Shown: positions 37,267 through 46,400 of the stretch, one piece after another
Layout of the letters: each line of letters starts with the position of its first letter
Numbering within the stretch: the stretch's first letter is position 1
NCBI GenBank assembly: GCA_002270295.1
Contig: NISF01000003.1
Coordinates: 682,001 to 746,000 of the forward strand
Length of the DNA: 64,000 nt
Direction of reading: 5' to 3'
From: Enterobacter sp. 10-1
GTDB lineage: Bacteria > Pseudomonadota > Gammaproteobacteria > Enterobacterales > Enterobacteriaceae
Translations under genes and position numbers: made by a program
The notes under the pieces: generated by a model
The model's database searches: none
What the model was told of the DNA's origin: nothing
What the model saw: the letters and a program-made list of their open reading frames with translations, nothing else

Positions 37267-38331
37267 ATGCAACATTCGGCTATTTACTGGCTACGGCGTA
37301 ATCTGTTCAGCAACGTCGCTCAGACTGCGCTCACCCTGGCGCTTCTGGCCCTGATTTTCATGGTTGGCGGCAAGCTGCTGCGCTGGGGCGTGACGGATGC
37401 GGTATTTACCGGCGGCGTGGAGCAGTGCCGCGCGGCGGCGGGCGCGTGTTGGGCGGTGATCGGCGAAAAATACCGGCCGATTCTGTTCGGGCTGTATCCT
37501 TATGAACAGCAGTGGCGTCCGGCGCTGTGCATGCTGATTTGGTTCGTCAGCGTGGGATTGTCGCTGTCGCCCGCGTGCTGGCACTCGCGGTTTCTGTGGC
37601 CGCTGTGGGGCGTCGCGCTGGCGGCAATGTCCTGCCTGATGAGCGGCGGCGCGTTTGGCCTGCCGCCCGTTCAGTCTGCCGACTGGGGCGGGCTACCGCT
37701 GACGCTGCTGCTGTTTTCCGGCACGGTGGTTATCGGCATGCCCGTCTCGGTAGCGCTGGCTCTGGGACGACGTTCGCCGCTGCCGTTTTTGCGCGGGCTG
37801 TCGGTGATCTTTATTGAAGGATTGCGCGGCGTGCCGCTGATCACCATTCTGTTTGTCGCGGTGAACGTGTTTCCGCTGTTTTTGCCTACCAATATGGAGA
37901 TCAACAAGCTGCTGCGGATTATCGTCGGCATCGCGCTGTTTTTCGCCTGCTATCAGGCGGAAGTCATCCGCGGCGGCCTGCAATCCGTACCGCGTGGGCA
38001 GTATGAAGCGGCGACCGTGCTGAACCTCGGCTACTGGCACACTACGACGAAAATTATTCTGCCGCAGGCGCTGCGCATCTGTCTGCCGGCGGTAACCAAC
38101 CATATTATCGCCGCGATGAAAAATACCTCATTCGTGATTATTATCGGCCTGTTTGACGTCCTTACCGCCACCAGTGCGGTGATGCAGGACCCGTTGTGGC
38201 GGCGCTACTACATCGAAACCTACGTCTTTATCTCGGCCATTTATATTTTGTTCGGCTTTATGCTTTCCCGCTACGCCATCTGGGTAGAAAAACGCATTGA
38301 TGCCAGCTACCACTCAGAAGGAGTCGCCTGA
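37267..38331 (+). CDS. Amino-acid ABC transporter permease (AapM/YhdY-like)
   Basis: A 354-aa second permease. It has the extended N-terminal region typical of AapM/YhdY, with the cysteine-containing segment [25 protein letters not shown], then [18 protein letters not shown] and the EAA loop [29 protein letters not shown] (near residue 240). The ATG at 37267 has GGAG five bases upstream; a GTG at 37261 in the same frame overlaps that sequence. The stop overlaps the ATPase start by one base. Confidence 0.9.
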   Translation: MQHSAIYWLRRNLFSNVAQTALTLALLALIFMVGGKLLRWGVTDAVFTGGVEQCRAAAGACWAVIGEKYRPILFGLYPYEQQWRPALCMLIWFVSVGLSLSPACWHSRFLWPLWGVALAAMSCLMSGGAFGLPPVQSADWGGLPLTLLLFSGTVVIGMPVSVALALGRRSPLPFLRGLSVIFIEGLRGVPLITILFVAVNVFPLFLPTNMEINKLLRIIVGIALFFACYQAEVIRGGLQSVPRGQYEAATVLNLGYWHTTTKIILPQALRICLPAVTNHIIAAMKNTSFVIIIGLFDVLTATSAVMQDPLWRRYYIETYVFISAIYILFGFMLSRYAIWVEKRIDASYHSEGVA

Positions 38332-39083
38332 TGTCCGTCGCATTACCAAACCCGATTATCGAAATGAACGCCGTCAGCAAATGGTACGGAAAATTTCAGG
38401 TGCTGGACAACGTATCCCTGAACGTGGCGAAAGGGGAGCGAGTGGTGATCTGCGGCCCCTCAGGTTCGGGAAAATCCACGTTAATCCGTTGCATTAACCG
38501 CCTGGAAGAGCATCAGCAGGGGCAGATCCTGGTGAACGGCATCGAAATGAATGACAACGTGCGCAATATCAACCGCATTCGTTTGAGCATCGGTATGCTG
38601 TTTCAGCAGTTCAATTTGTTCCCGCATCTTAGCGTGCTGGACAACCTCACCATCGGCCCACGGCTGGTGCGCAAGATGAACCAGAAGCAGGCGACGGAGC
38701 TGGCGATGTACTATCTGGAGAAAGTGCATATTGGCAATCAGGCGCATAAATTCCCGCTGCAGCTGTCTGGCGGCCAGCAGCAGCGCGTAGCGATTGCCCG
38801 CGCGCTGTGCATGCAGCCGGAAATTATGCTGTTTGATGAGCCCACCTCGGCGCTCGATCCTGAGATGATTAAAGAGGTGCTGGACGTGATGCTGGATTTG
38901 GCGGAGGGCGGAATGACCATGATTGTCGTTACCCATGAGATGGGATTTGCGCGCACGGTGGCGGACAACGTGATCCTGATGGCTGACGGGCAGATTGTTG
39001 AATCCGCGCCGCCGGAACGCTTCTTCAGCCAGCCGGAACATCCACGTACCCGGCAATTTCTGGAGCAAATATTGAGCCATTAA
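38331..39083 (+). CDS. Amino-acid ABC transporter ATP-binding protein (AapP/GlnQ-like)
   Basis: A 250-aa ATPase of the polar amino-acid family. Walker [20 protein letters not shown]-loop [19 protein letters not shown], signature [15 protein letters not shown], Walker [16 protein letters not shown] and switch [16 protein letters not shown] are all intact. It completes the four-gene AapJQMP/YhdWXYZ-type importer. A long perfect inverted repeat follows the gene. Confidence 0.94.
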   Translation: MSVALPNPIIEMNAVSKWYGKFQVLDNVSLNVAKGERVVICGPSGSGKSTLIRCINRLEEHQQGQILVNGIEMNDNVRNINRIRLSIGMLFQQFNLFPHLSVLDNLTIGPRLVRKMNQKQATELAMYYLEKVHIGNQAHKFPLQLSGGQQQRVAIARALCMQPEIMLFDEPTSALDPEMIKEVLDVMLDLAEGGMTMIVVTHEMGFARTVADNVILMADGQIVESAPPERFFSQPEHPRTRQFLEQILSH

Positions 39084-39100
39084 CGTAACGGTGCGCGTTA

Positions 39101-39134
39101 ACTCATGTTGGCAAGTCTGCCTGCCAACATGAGT
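39101..39134 (+). repeat. Perfect 13-bp inverted repeat after the amino-acid importer
   Basis: ACTCATGTTGGCA and TGCCAACATGAGT are separated by eight bases. This would form a strong hairpin 18 bases after the ATPase stop. It is followed by TGGGACTTTCGG rather than a clean T-run, so it is only a possible terminator. It could also stabilise the mRNA 3' end or be an end of a mobile-element remnant. Confidence 0.5.
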
Positions 39135-39209
39135 GGGACTTTCGGTTTAACCGGTCGGTTGCATAGCGACTGAACCGGTGCAGGAGCGATTCAGGGGGCC
39201 TGCATGTGG

Positions 39210-40130
39210 CTACTTATGGTTGGAATTCGGGGCATGCTGCTGCATCAATTCAATGATCCAATCAATAAAAACTCGCAGTTTGGCGTTGACATGGCGGTTC
39301 GGCGGAAACGCCAGGTGCAGGGGCATTGGACTGATACGCCATTGTGTAAATAACGGAATTAAAGCGCCTACAGCCTGATGTGCTGCCGCCATATAGATTG
39401 GCAGCGCAATCACTCCTAACCCGGCTAACCCGGCTTCGAGGTAAGCATTGCCATCATCCACGGCAAGTACATAGCGGCCCGTGATTTCAATATGTTCACT
39501 CTCACTGCGCAGCACCAGAGGATCAATCTTACCGGTGCGCGAAGACAAAAAACCCACGATGCGATGGTCGGTGTTTTCCAGTTCTCGCGGGTGCGCAGGG
39601 GCGCCAAGGCGTTCCACATAGCTCGGCGCGACGTACACGCCGATTGGCAAATCGCCGACATGGCGTGCAATCAGGGACTGGTCGTTGATTTCGCCACCGC
39701 GCAGGACGCAATCCACGTTGTCGCCGATCAGATCCACCACCCGGTCGCTCACGCCCATGTCGAACTGGATATCAGGGTAGCGTGCGTGGAAAGCCGGTAG
39801 CGCCGGCACCAGGAGGAGGCGGGCCAGCGGACTGGGCACATCCACCCGTAGCCGTCCCCTGGGCGTAATCGCCGCACTGGACAGGCTGTTTTCAGCATCT
39901 TCCATGTCCGCCAGCAGGCGGATGACGCGTTCGTAGTAGACCGCTCCATCGGGAGTGACGCCGAGCCTGCGGGTGGTGCGATGGAGCAACCTGACGCGCA
40001 GGCGCGCTTCCAGCTGCTGAATGAGCTGCGTCACCGTGGTTTTGCTCATATGCAGCGTTTGGGCGGCCTTTGTGAAGCTACCGGCCTCCACCACGCGAGC
40101 AAAGGCGCGCATCGCATCGAAACGATCCAT
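39210..40130 (-). CDS. LysR-family transcriptional regulator
   Basis: A 306-aa regulator. The HTH region is VVEAGSFTKAAQTLHMSKTT followed by VTQLIQQLEARLRVRLLHRTTR-type sequence (residues 14-57), and the effector domain begins near RGRLRVDVPSPLARLLLVP. It is divergent from the RidA-family gene, 141 bases away, and probably controls it. It is of the same broad group as the LysR at 4604 but clearly a different gene. The effector is unknown. Confidence 0.92.
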   Translation of the reverse strand: MDRFDAMRAFARVVEAGSFTKAAQTLHMSKTTVTQLIQQLEARLRVRLLHRTTRRLGVTPDGAVYYERVIRLLADMEDAENSLSSAAITPRGRLRVDVPSPLARLLLVPALPAFHARYPDIQFDMGVSDRVVDLIGDNVDCVLRGGEINDQSLIARHVGDLPIGVYVAPSYVERLGAPAHPRELENTDHRIVGFLSSRTGKIDPLVLRSESEHIEITGRYVLAVDDGNAYLEAGLAGLGVIALPIYMAAAHQAVGALIPLFTQWRISPMPLHLAFPPNRHVNAKLRVFIDWIIELMQQHAPNSNHK

Positions 40131-40271
40131 TCCTTATCCTCTCTTTTCAGCGATTGTTTGGATTTTACAAACAATGATGGACAAAGTCGCTTGTTTATCC
40201 AGCCGATCCAGCGCGTGTAAAGTGTCTTTATGTTCACCGGGCAGATTTCGCCCCCTTGCAAAGGTACAAAC

Positions 40272-40661
40272 ATGACAGCACGCGAAGCAGTTTTTCCCTT
40301 CGGTCGGCAGGCGCTCTATGAGCGCAATCGCTATTCACCGGCCATCAAATCCAACGGTTTCCTGTTCGTTTCGGGGCAGGTGGGTAGCCGCGAGGATGGT
40401 TCGCCTGAACCGGATCTAAAAGCACAGGTCAGGCTGGCATTCGATAATCTGAATGCTGTTCTCGCGGCTGCGGGCTGCACATTCGGTGACGTGGTTGACG
40501 TCACCCTCTTCGTCGTCGATCCCGAGTCGAACCTCGACGCTATCTGGAGCGTCCTGCCAGAATATTGGGGGGAAGCGCCTTACCCCACGTTGACCGGGAT
40601 CGGCGTGACGTGGCTTTACGGATTCCAGTTTGAGATTAAAGTGATTGCCAGGCTGCCGTAA
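40272..40661 (+). CDS. RidA/YjgF/YER057c family protein
   Basis: A 129-aa member of the RidA superfamily (enamine/imine deaminase fold). Motifs: NRYSPAIKSNGFLFVSGQVG, DLKAQVRLAFDNLNAVLAAAGCTFGDVVDVT (residues 50-80) and LTGIGVTWLYGFQFEIK. The usual RidA catalytic arginine segment (xxRSxVEV-like) is not obvious at the C terminus, so it may be a non-deaminase subgroup such as Rid4-7. The ATG at 40272 follows AAAGG; a longer reading from 40230 is unlikely. It is divergent from the LysR gene. Confidence 0.87.
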   Translation: MTAREAVFPFGRQALYERNRYSPAIKSNGFLFVSGQVGSREDGSPEPDLKAQVRLAFDNLNAVLAAAGCTFGDVVDVTLFVVDPESNLDAIWSVLPEYWGEAPYPTLTGIGVTWLYGFQFEIKVIARLP

Positions 40662-40890
40662 GCGTTACGGATCTTCGGACAGTCGAAAATTCAGCAGGGC
40701 AGCCTGCGCGGACTGTGGCCATTACGGCCTGGCAGCATCGACGAAAACCCACCGCGGGGAATGCGGCAGTGAGTTAATGCAATGCCGCCGAATAGCGGTT
40801 GTGGCTGCCTACCGGTCAGAGGTCGAGGAGATTTCTGATGTGCCAGGAGCCGGATCGGTCTGGATTGACTGATGAGACAGAGGAAAATTT

Positions 40891-41850
40891 ATGAAAGCAG
40901 CGGTTTATGACGTGCAAGGCGCGCCCGGCGTCCTGAAATATGTCGATATCCCCGATCCGGTCGCGGGACCTGACGACGTCCTGATTTCTGTCGAGGCTAT
41001 CTCGATTGAAGGGGGGGATCTGATCAACCGCCGTTCAACGCCGCCGCCTCATCCTTCATGGATCGTCGGCTACGCGGCCGCGGGCACGGTTGTTGCTGTC
41101 GGAGCGAACGTCCGTAGCCGTACGGTTGGGGACCGGGTCGCTGCTTTTAACATGCAGGGGTCGCATGCGGAGCTTTGGGCCGTGCCCGCGGAGCGAACGT
41201 GGCTGATACCCGATGGGGTGGACGCGGCAGAAGCGGCGGTGCTCCCGATCTCTTTCGGCACCGCGCATCACTGCCTTTTCACGCGGGGCATGCTCCGGCA
41301 CGGAGAAACCGTCCTTATTCAGGCGGCAGCCGGCGGCGTGGGTCTCGCGGCCGTTCAGCTTGCCTCACAGGCAGGCGCGACGGTCATCGCCGTGGCAAGC
41401 GGAACGCAGCGCAGGAGCCGGCTGCTTGAACTTGGCGCCGACCACGTCGTGGATCGCGCCGCGAATAACGTGGTGGACAGTGTCCGACAGTTCACCCACG
41501 GCGCCGGTGTTGACCTCGTCATCGATCCTGTGGGGACGACGTTGCCTGCTTCACTTTCTGCACTCGCTCCGGAAGGACGTCTCGTCTTCGTCGGTAATGC
41601 GGGGGGTGGCAGCCTGACTGTCGACCTGTGGCCGCCAATGCAGTCCAACCAGACGCTCATGGGGGTATTCATGGGACCTCTTTTTGAAAGGCCCGGAGTT
41701 CGCTCAAGTGTGGACGACATGCTGCAGGCCGTAGCTGCAGGGCGCATCAGGGTTGTCATCGACCGCATATTCCCCCTGACCAACGCTGCCGAGGCTCACG
41801 AATTCGCCGAGACCGCAAAACCGCTGGGCCGCATCGTTATGAAGCCATGA
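40891..41850 (+). CDS. MDR-family NADPH:quinone oxidoreductase-like protein
   Basis: A 319-aa medium-chain dehydrogenase/reductase. Visible: the GroES-like N-terminal domain (IVGYAAAGTVVAVGANVRS, GDRVAAFN), the nucleotide-binding motif QAAAGGVGLAAVQLASQAGA and DLVIDPVGTTLPASL. The structural-zinc cysteine cluster and catalytic zinc ligands are absent, which fits the QOR branch. The substrate is probably a quinone or an alpha,beta-unsaturated carbonyl. A 229-bp gap without a clear gene separates it from the RidA gene. Confidence 0.9.
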   Translation: MKAAVYDVQGAPGVLKYVDIPDPVAGPDDVLISVEAISIEGGDLINRRSTPPPHPSWIVGYAAAGTVVAVGANVRSRTVGDRVAAFNMQGSHAELWAVPAERTWLIPDGVDAAEAAVLPISFGTAHHCLFTRGMLRHGETVLIQAAAGGVGLAAVQLASQAGATVIAVASGTQRRSRLLELGADHVVDRAANNVVDSVRQFTHGAGVDLVIDPVGTTLPASLSALAPEGRLVFVGNAGGGSLTVDLWPPMQSNQTLMGVFMGPLFERPGVRSSVDDMLQAVAAGRIRVVIDRIFPLTNAAEAHEFAETAKPLGRIVMKP

Positions 41851-42130
41851 TGCGCGTTTGAGCTGCGTGAGTGCGCGGGGCGAATTAGGTGGTTCTGGCC
41901 GATCCTGAAATTCGGATCATGCTGGAGCTGCCGTCACGTCGTCCAGGTTTGCGGATACCTTCACGCAGCTGCCTTACTTCAGGCAGGGAGACTGTAAGTA
42001 TCCCGCTAAAACGAACCATTCACTTTTAGAGATCTTTTGTCATAGTCATCTGTTTTATTGGTGACATAAGGATTTTATTATTAGCATCCGGCATCGGTAT
42101 TAAATCGGGTAAGGCTATAATAATGATATC

Positions 42131-42844
42131 TTAGTAAATAACGGTAACGACTTTGTCTTTATCGAGTTGATAATAACCGGTGCGCTGGAATCCAGCTGGA
42201 AGCGCGGGAGTCAGGGCGTGTGTCAGCTGTATACTGAAGGTTTGCTTGTGCGTGTTTATATCGGTAATTATGGCGCTTTCAAAACCGAAAATTTGTCTCA
42301 CCTGGGGATATAGCGCCTTGTAGAGACTTTCTTTTGCCGAAAACGCGATGTGTAATGCAATATTATAATCTATTTCACTTTTCGCCAGGCGTTTTCGCTC
42401 ACTTTCTTGAGCGATCGTCCCGGCTATTTCGTCCAGCGCTTCGGGGTTAAAATTCTCAATATCAATACCGAGAATGCATCGTTTATTTTGCGGGGCTATA
42501 ACCGCTATCGCACAGTGATCTGTATGAGAAATAGAACCAAGCCATCCCCCAGGCCATATTGGTGCCCCGTCTGTTGATTGGGTTACCTGTGCGTAAATCT
42601 GTTTTTCGTGTAATAGCGTTTGAGCTGCAAGACGCCCGCACAGATATTCGGAACGACGCTTTGCTACCGCGGCGAAGAGCTGTTCTGGAAACTGAATTGA
42701 ATGCTCTGTGAATAGTGCATCGCGATAGTTGTTTGTTTGAAACGCTATCTCACAAACACCTATTGAGGGTTCGTGAATAAGATGGCCGGTTCTATGTGAA
42801 CGAATGAATTTGCCATCAGGTAACTTTTTTGTAAACACAAACAT
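42131..42844 (-). CDS. 4'-phosphopantetheinyl transferase, EntD/Sfp-like
   Basis: A 237-aa PPTase of the EntD group. Diagnostic segments: RRSEYLCGRLAA (residues 63-74), GSISHTDHCAIAVIA, LGIDIE (Asp128, Glu130, metal binding) and FSAKESLYKALYPQV (Lys171, Glu172). It moves the phosphopantetheine arm of CoA onto carrier-protein serines. The neighbouring NRPS operon encodes five carrier domains, all needing this activation. It is divergent from the operon, and its DNA looks distinctly more AT-rich than its neighbours, which suggests separate acquisition or the edge of an island. It is probably dedicated to the cluster. Confidence 0.93.
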   Translation of the reverse strand: MFVFTKKLPDGKFIRSHRTGHLIHEPSIGVCEIAFQTNNYRDALFTEHSIQFPEQLFAAVAKRRSEYLCGRLAAQTLLHEKQIYAQVTQSTDGAPIWPGGWLGSISHTDHCAIAVIAPQNKRCILGIDIENFNPEALDEIAGTIAQESERKRLAKSEIDYNIALHIAFSAKESLYKALYPQVRQIFGFESAIITDINTHKQTFSIQLTHALTPALPAGFQRTGYYQLDKDKVVTVIY

Positions 42845-43443
42845 GATTAAAATGACACCATGATTGAAGCTGGAGATATATTCTATTGATGCTATACGGC
42901 CCCGTCTGTTTTAGCAATTTTATTGTGGCTTAAAATGTCAGGCGTCGGGCGCGGAAAATCAGCATGTTTGCAAAGCAGGGCATTTATCGGGGAACGGGTG
43001 AGCGCTTATCCATGTCATTGAACAGGATATCCGGCGCTTGCATCGCTGCGATCGGCCGCCGCCACATTGGCGGATAAAATAAAAAATCGTATCAGCCCTG
43101 ACCGGGGCGGTTTTGATTTTCAGCACCGGGAATTGATGGAGCAGGCAGGAGCGCGCTTTTCTCTGCCGACAATATAGGCTGGGGCACAGGGTCCACGGCA
43201 CGAATCCCGATAATCCGACCACTGCATTATCGTCTAACGGCCTTCCATTATTATAATAATTGCCGCCTTTCTGAGTTAAGGGCACAGATTCGATGCTGTT
43301 ATTTGGCCCTTCGCATAGTCAAATGTCTTAAGGCATAACTTATAACGCATGACGGCGGACAGTGATTAAAACCAACATATCTCCTCATTGGCAAGGAAAT
43401 AGCCAAAACCTGTTTTCGGCTATTGACAGGAGATATCACCACC
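42845..43443. other. 599-bp control region between PPTase and NRPS operon
   Basis: No convincing gene is present. A 108-codon minus-strand frame at 42959-43285 has a Cys/Arg-rich composition and no ribosome-binding site. The stretch VIEQDIRR encoded at 43014-43037 faintly recalls IS6-type transposases, but the frame soon stops. The divergent promoters for the PPTase and the NRPS must lie here. I could not find a clear Fur box (GATAATGATAATCATTATC-like) by eye. A bulged hairpin just before the NRPS start is listed separately. Confidence 0.5.
43398..43424 (+). promoter_or_regulatory. Leader hairpin immediately upstream of the NRPS ribosome-binding site
   Basis: AATAGCCAAAAC pairs with GTTTTCGGCTATT across a 2-base loop, with a single bulged base. 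The stem ends three bases before the CAGGAG ribosome-binding sequence of the 3192-aa NRPS gene. It may tune mRNA stability or translation, or, less likely, be a dyad operator. Confidence 0.4.
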
Positions 43444-46400
43444 ATGAGTTCGCCAGAAGCGCTGTTAAAAAGTCTGTTAACCCGGCTGTTAGATGTGCCC
43501 TCAGAGCAGTTGCATGACCAAAGTGACTTGATCTGCCACGGCCTGGATTCGATGCGCACCATGCGTGCGGCCAGTGAACTGCGCCGCGCAGGTATCTCCG
43601 TCAGGTTTACTGAGCTGATTGGAAAAAGAACGCTGGCGGAATGGATTGCCATTGTGCGGGCGGCCAGTAGCATCACCGTGCCTCCAGCCATGCACGTCAA
43701 CGCAGGCGAAGCCCCTTTTGAACTGGCGGCGATGCAACATGCCTTCTGGATCGGTCGCCAGGAGCAGCAGCAACTTGGCGGCGTCTCTGCCCATTTTTAT
43801 GCTGAGCTTGATGGGGCGGAGCTGGAACCTGAGCGTCTTAATCAGGCATTTAAGCAGCTTATCGCCCGCCATCCGATGCTACGGATGCGCATCAATAGCG
43901 AAGGGTTACAGCACACCGTCGCGGTTTCAGATTGTCAGTTACAGGTGAATGACTTAATCGATCTCTGCGCAACGGAAGTGACGCTACAGCTGGAAAAATA
44001 TCGTCAACGCTACACCCACCAGAGGCTGGATATCGAACAGGGCCAGACGATGATGCTGGCACTGACGCGGCTGCCCGGACAGCGCAGCCGGCTGCATCTG
44101 GATCTGGATATGATCGCGGGTGACGCCGCCAGTCTGCGCATTCTGCTGCGCGAACTGGCCTCACTCTATGCCCGCCCCGACGCGTCCCTTCCCGAGCTAA
44201 ATTTCAGCTACCAGAGCTATCTCCGGCAAAAACGTGAAAATCAGCAATCGCAGTGGCAGGAAGATCGCCGCTGGTGGCAGCAGCAATTAGCCGATTTGGC
44301 CGGTCCGCCTGCCTTACCGCTGCGCACGGCGAGCGCTGTTCCCCGTACTGAACGCAAACACTTCTGTCTTAATGAAGCTCAAAGTCAGACGCTGTCACAG
44401 CTGAGTCAACAGGCCGGGCTGACCGTTCCGGTCGTGTTGGCAACGTTGTTTTCCGAGACAATTGGTTTGTGGAGCGGGGCCGCTCCCTTCGTGCTTAACC
44501 TGCCCGTATTTTCCCGCCACTCCGACCACCCTCAGGTCGATCTCCTGGTCGGTGATTTCTCCAGCTCGGTGCTGGTGACGATTGAACCTGCCAGCCAGCC
44601 TGACTTTATCGCCCAGGCGAGGGGATTCCAGGGGCAACTGCATCAGGCAATGGCGCATTCGGTCTACGGCGGTGTTGAGGTGCTGCGCGATCTGGCCCGG
44701 CAGCAAAGTGGGGAACAGGTGCTGGCTCCGGTGGTTTTCACCAGCGCGCTGGCGCTGGGTGAATTGTATGAACCCGAGGTCAAACAGACGCTGGGCGACC
44801 CGGTTTGGTCAATCTCGCAGGGGCCGCAGGTGTGGCTGGATGCCCAGGCCACAGAGTATCAGGGGGGGATCCTGCTGAACTGGGATTTCCGCGCCGACCT
44901 GTTCTTACCCCAGGTTATTGATGCGATGTTTGACTGGTTCCGTCAGCGTACGCTTCAGCTGCTGCAAGATCCCGTCAACTGGCGGAAACCGCTTGCCACG
45001 CCGGTTCCGCTGGCGTCATTCCCTCAGCCCGAAGCGCCTGTAGCATCGGGTATCCCGCTCCATCAGCGCTTTTTCCACCAGGCTCAACAACGGCCCCAGG
45101 CGATTGCGCTGATGTGGGGGGATAAGCAGCAACTGACCTATGGCGAGCTGGCGCATCAGGCGTTATGCGTTGCCGGATATCTGCAGCAGCAGGGCGTGAA
45201 GGCAGGCGACTACGTTGCTGTCAGCATGGGGAAGGGCATCGGGCAGGTCATCGCCGCGCTGGGTATTTTGGCCGCCGGCGCAGCCTATGTCCCCTGCGGG
45301 ATAGATGTGCCGTTACAACGCCGCCAGCAGGTGTATCAGACGGCTGACGTGCGGTGGGTCCTGAGCGACGATCGGCCCGGTTGCCAGCCGTCATGGCCAG
45401 AAGGGGTGGCCGTGGTGCCGCTCAGCGCGGCGTTAGCCAGCCCGCCATTGCAATTTTGCCTGCCGGTTTCGCCTCAGCAGGCCATGTACGCGATCTTCAC
45501 ATCCGGATCGACGGGGACGCCAAAAGGCGTGGCCGTTTCACATGGCGCGGTAGCCAATACCATTGATGCCGTCGACGGCTTGTTCCGGTTCACGCCGGCG
45601 GATCGCACCATCTCGCTTTCTGAGCTGGATTTTGACCTGTCGGCTTACGATATCTTCGCCAGCCTGAGCCGTGGAGCAGGTCTGGTGGTGGTCGATGAAT
45701 TCCAGCGCCGGGATGCCCACGCGTGGGTGGCGTTGTTACAGCGCTGGCAGGTCACGATCATCAGCTGCGTTCCGGCGCTATTGGATATGATCCTCACCGC
45801 CGCGGCCGACAAACCCCTGCCATCGCTGCGTCTGGTGATGATGGGGGGCGATCGCATCCCGGCGGAGATGGCCTCGCGCTGGTGGTCGCTGACCGGGCAG
45901 GCAGCATTTGTCGGGCTGGGCGGGATGACGGAAGCGGCTATCCACTCAACGGTTTTTGTCCTGCAGCCGGATGATACGCGATGGTCAGCGGTGCCTTTCG
46001 GGCAGCCGCTGGCAAATATGCATTGCCGTATCGTCGATGATCGCGGTCGCGATTGCCCGGCCTGGGTCGGCGGCGAGCTGTGGGTTAGCGGACCCGGCCT
46101 GGCTCTGGGTTATCTGAAAGATCCTGTCCGTACCGCGGAAAAGTTTGTTGAGGATGCTGGCCGCCGCTGGTATCGCAGCGGTGACCGGGTACGCTACTGG
46201 CCTGAAGGCATCATTGAGTACATTGGGCGTACCGACCAGCAGATTAAAATACGCGGCCACCGTATTGAATTGGGTGAGATTGAAACCGCGTTACTCAGCC
46301 ATCCCCAGGTGCTTCAGGCAAGCGTTGGCATCGTATCGCCGGCTGCCAGACAGCTGTGCGCTAGCCTGGTGACGTTGCAACCCCTGAGTCATGCAACGCT

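Noticed and set aside
40645-40872. 75-codon frame between the RidA and MDR genes
   Set aside because: Overlaps the RidA gene end, Cys/Arg/Ser-rich, no family resemblance.
42959-43285. 108-codon minus-strand frame in the NRPS control region
   Set aside because: Unlikely composition, no ribosome-binding site, and it occupies the divergent promoter region.
42845-43443. Fur box upstream of the siderophore-type operon
   Set aside because: I found no 19-bp match resembling GATAATGATAATCATTATC by eye; weak AT-rich partial matches are not enough to report as a feature.
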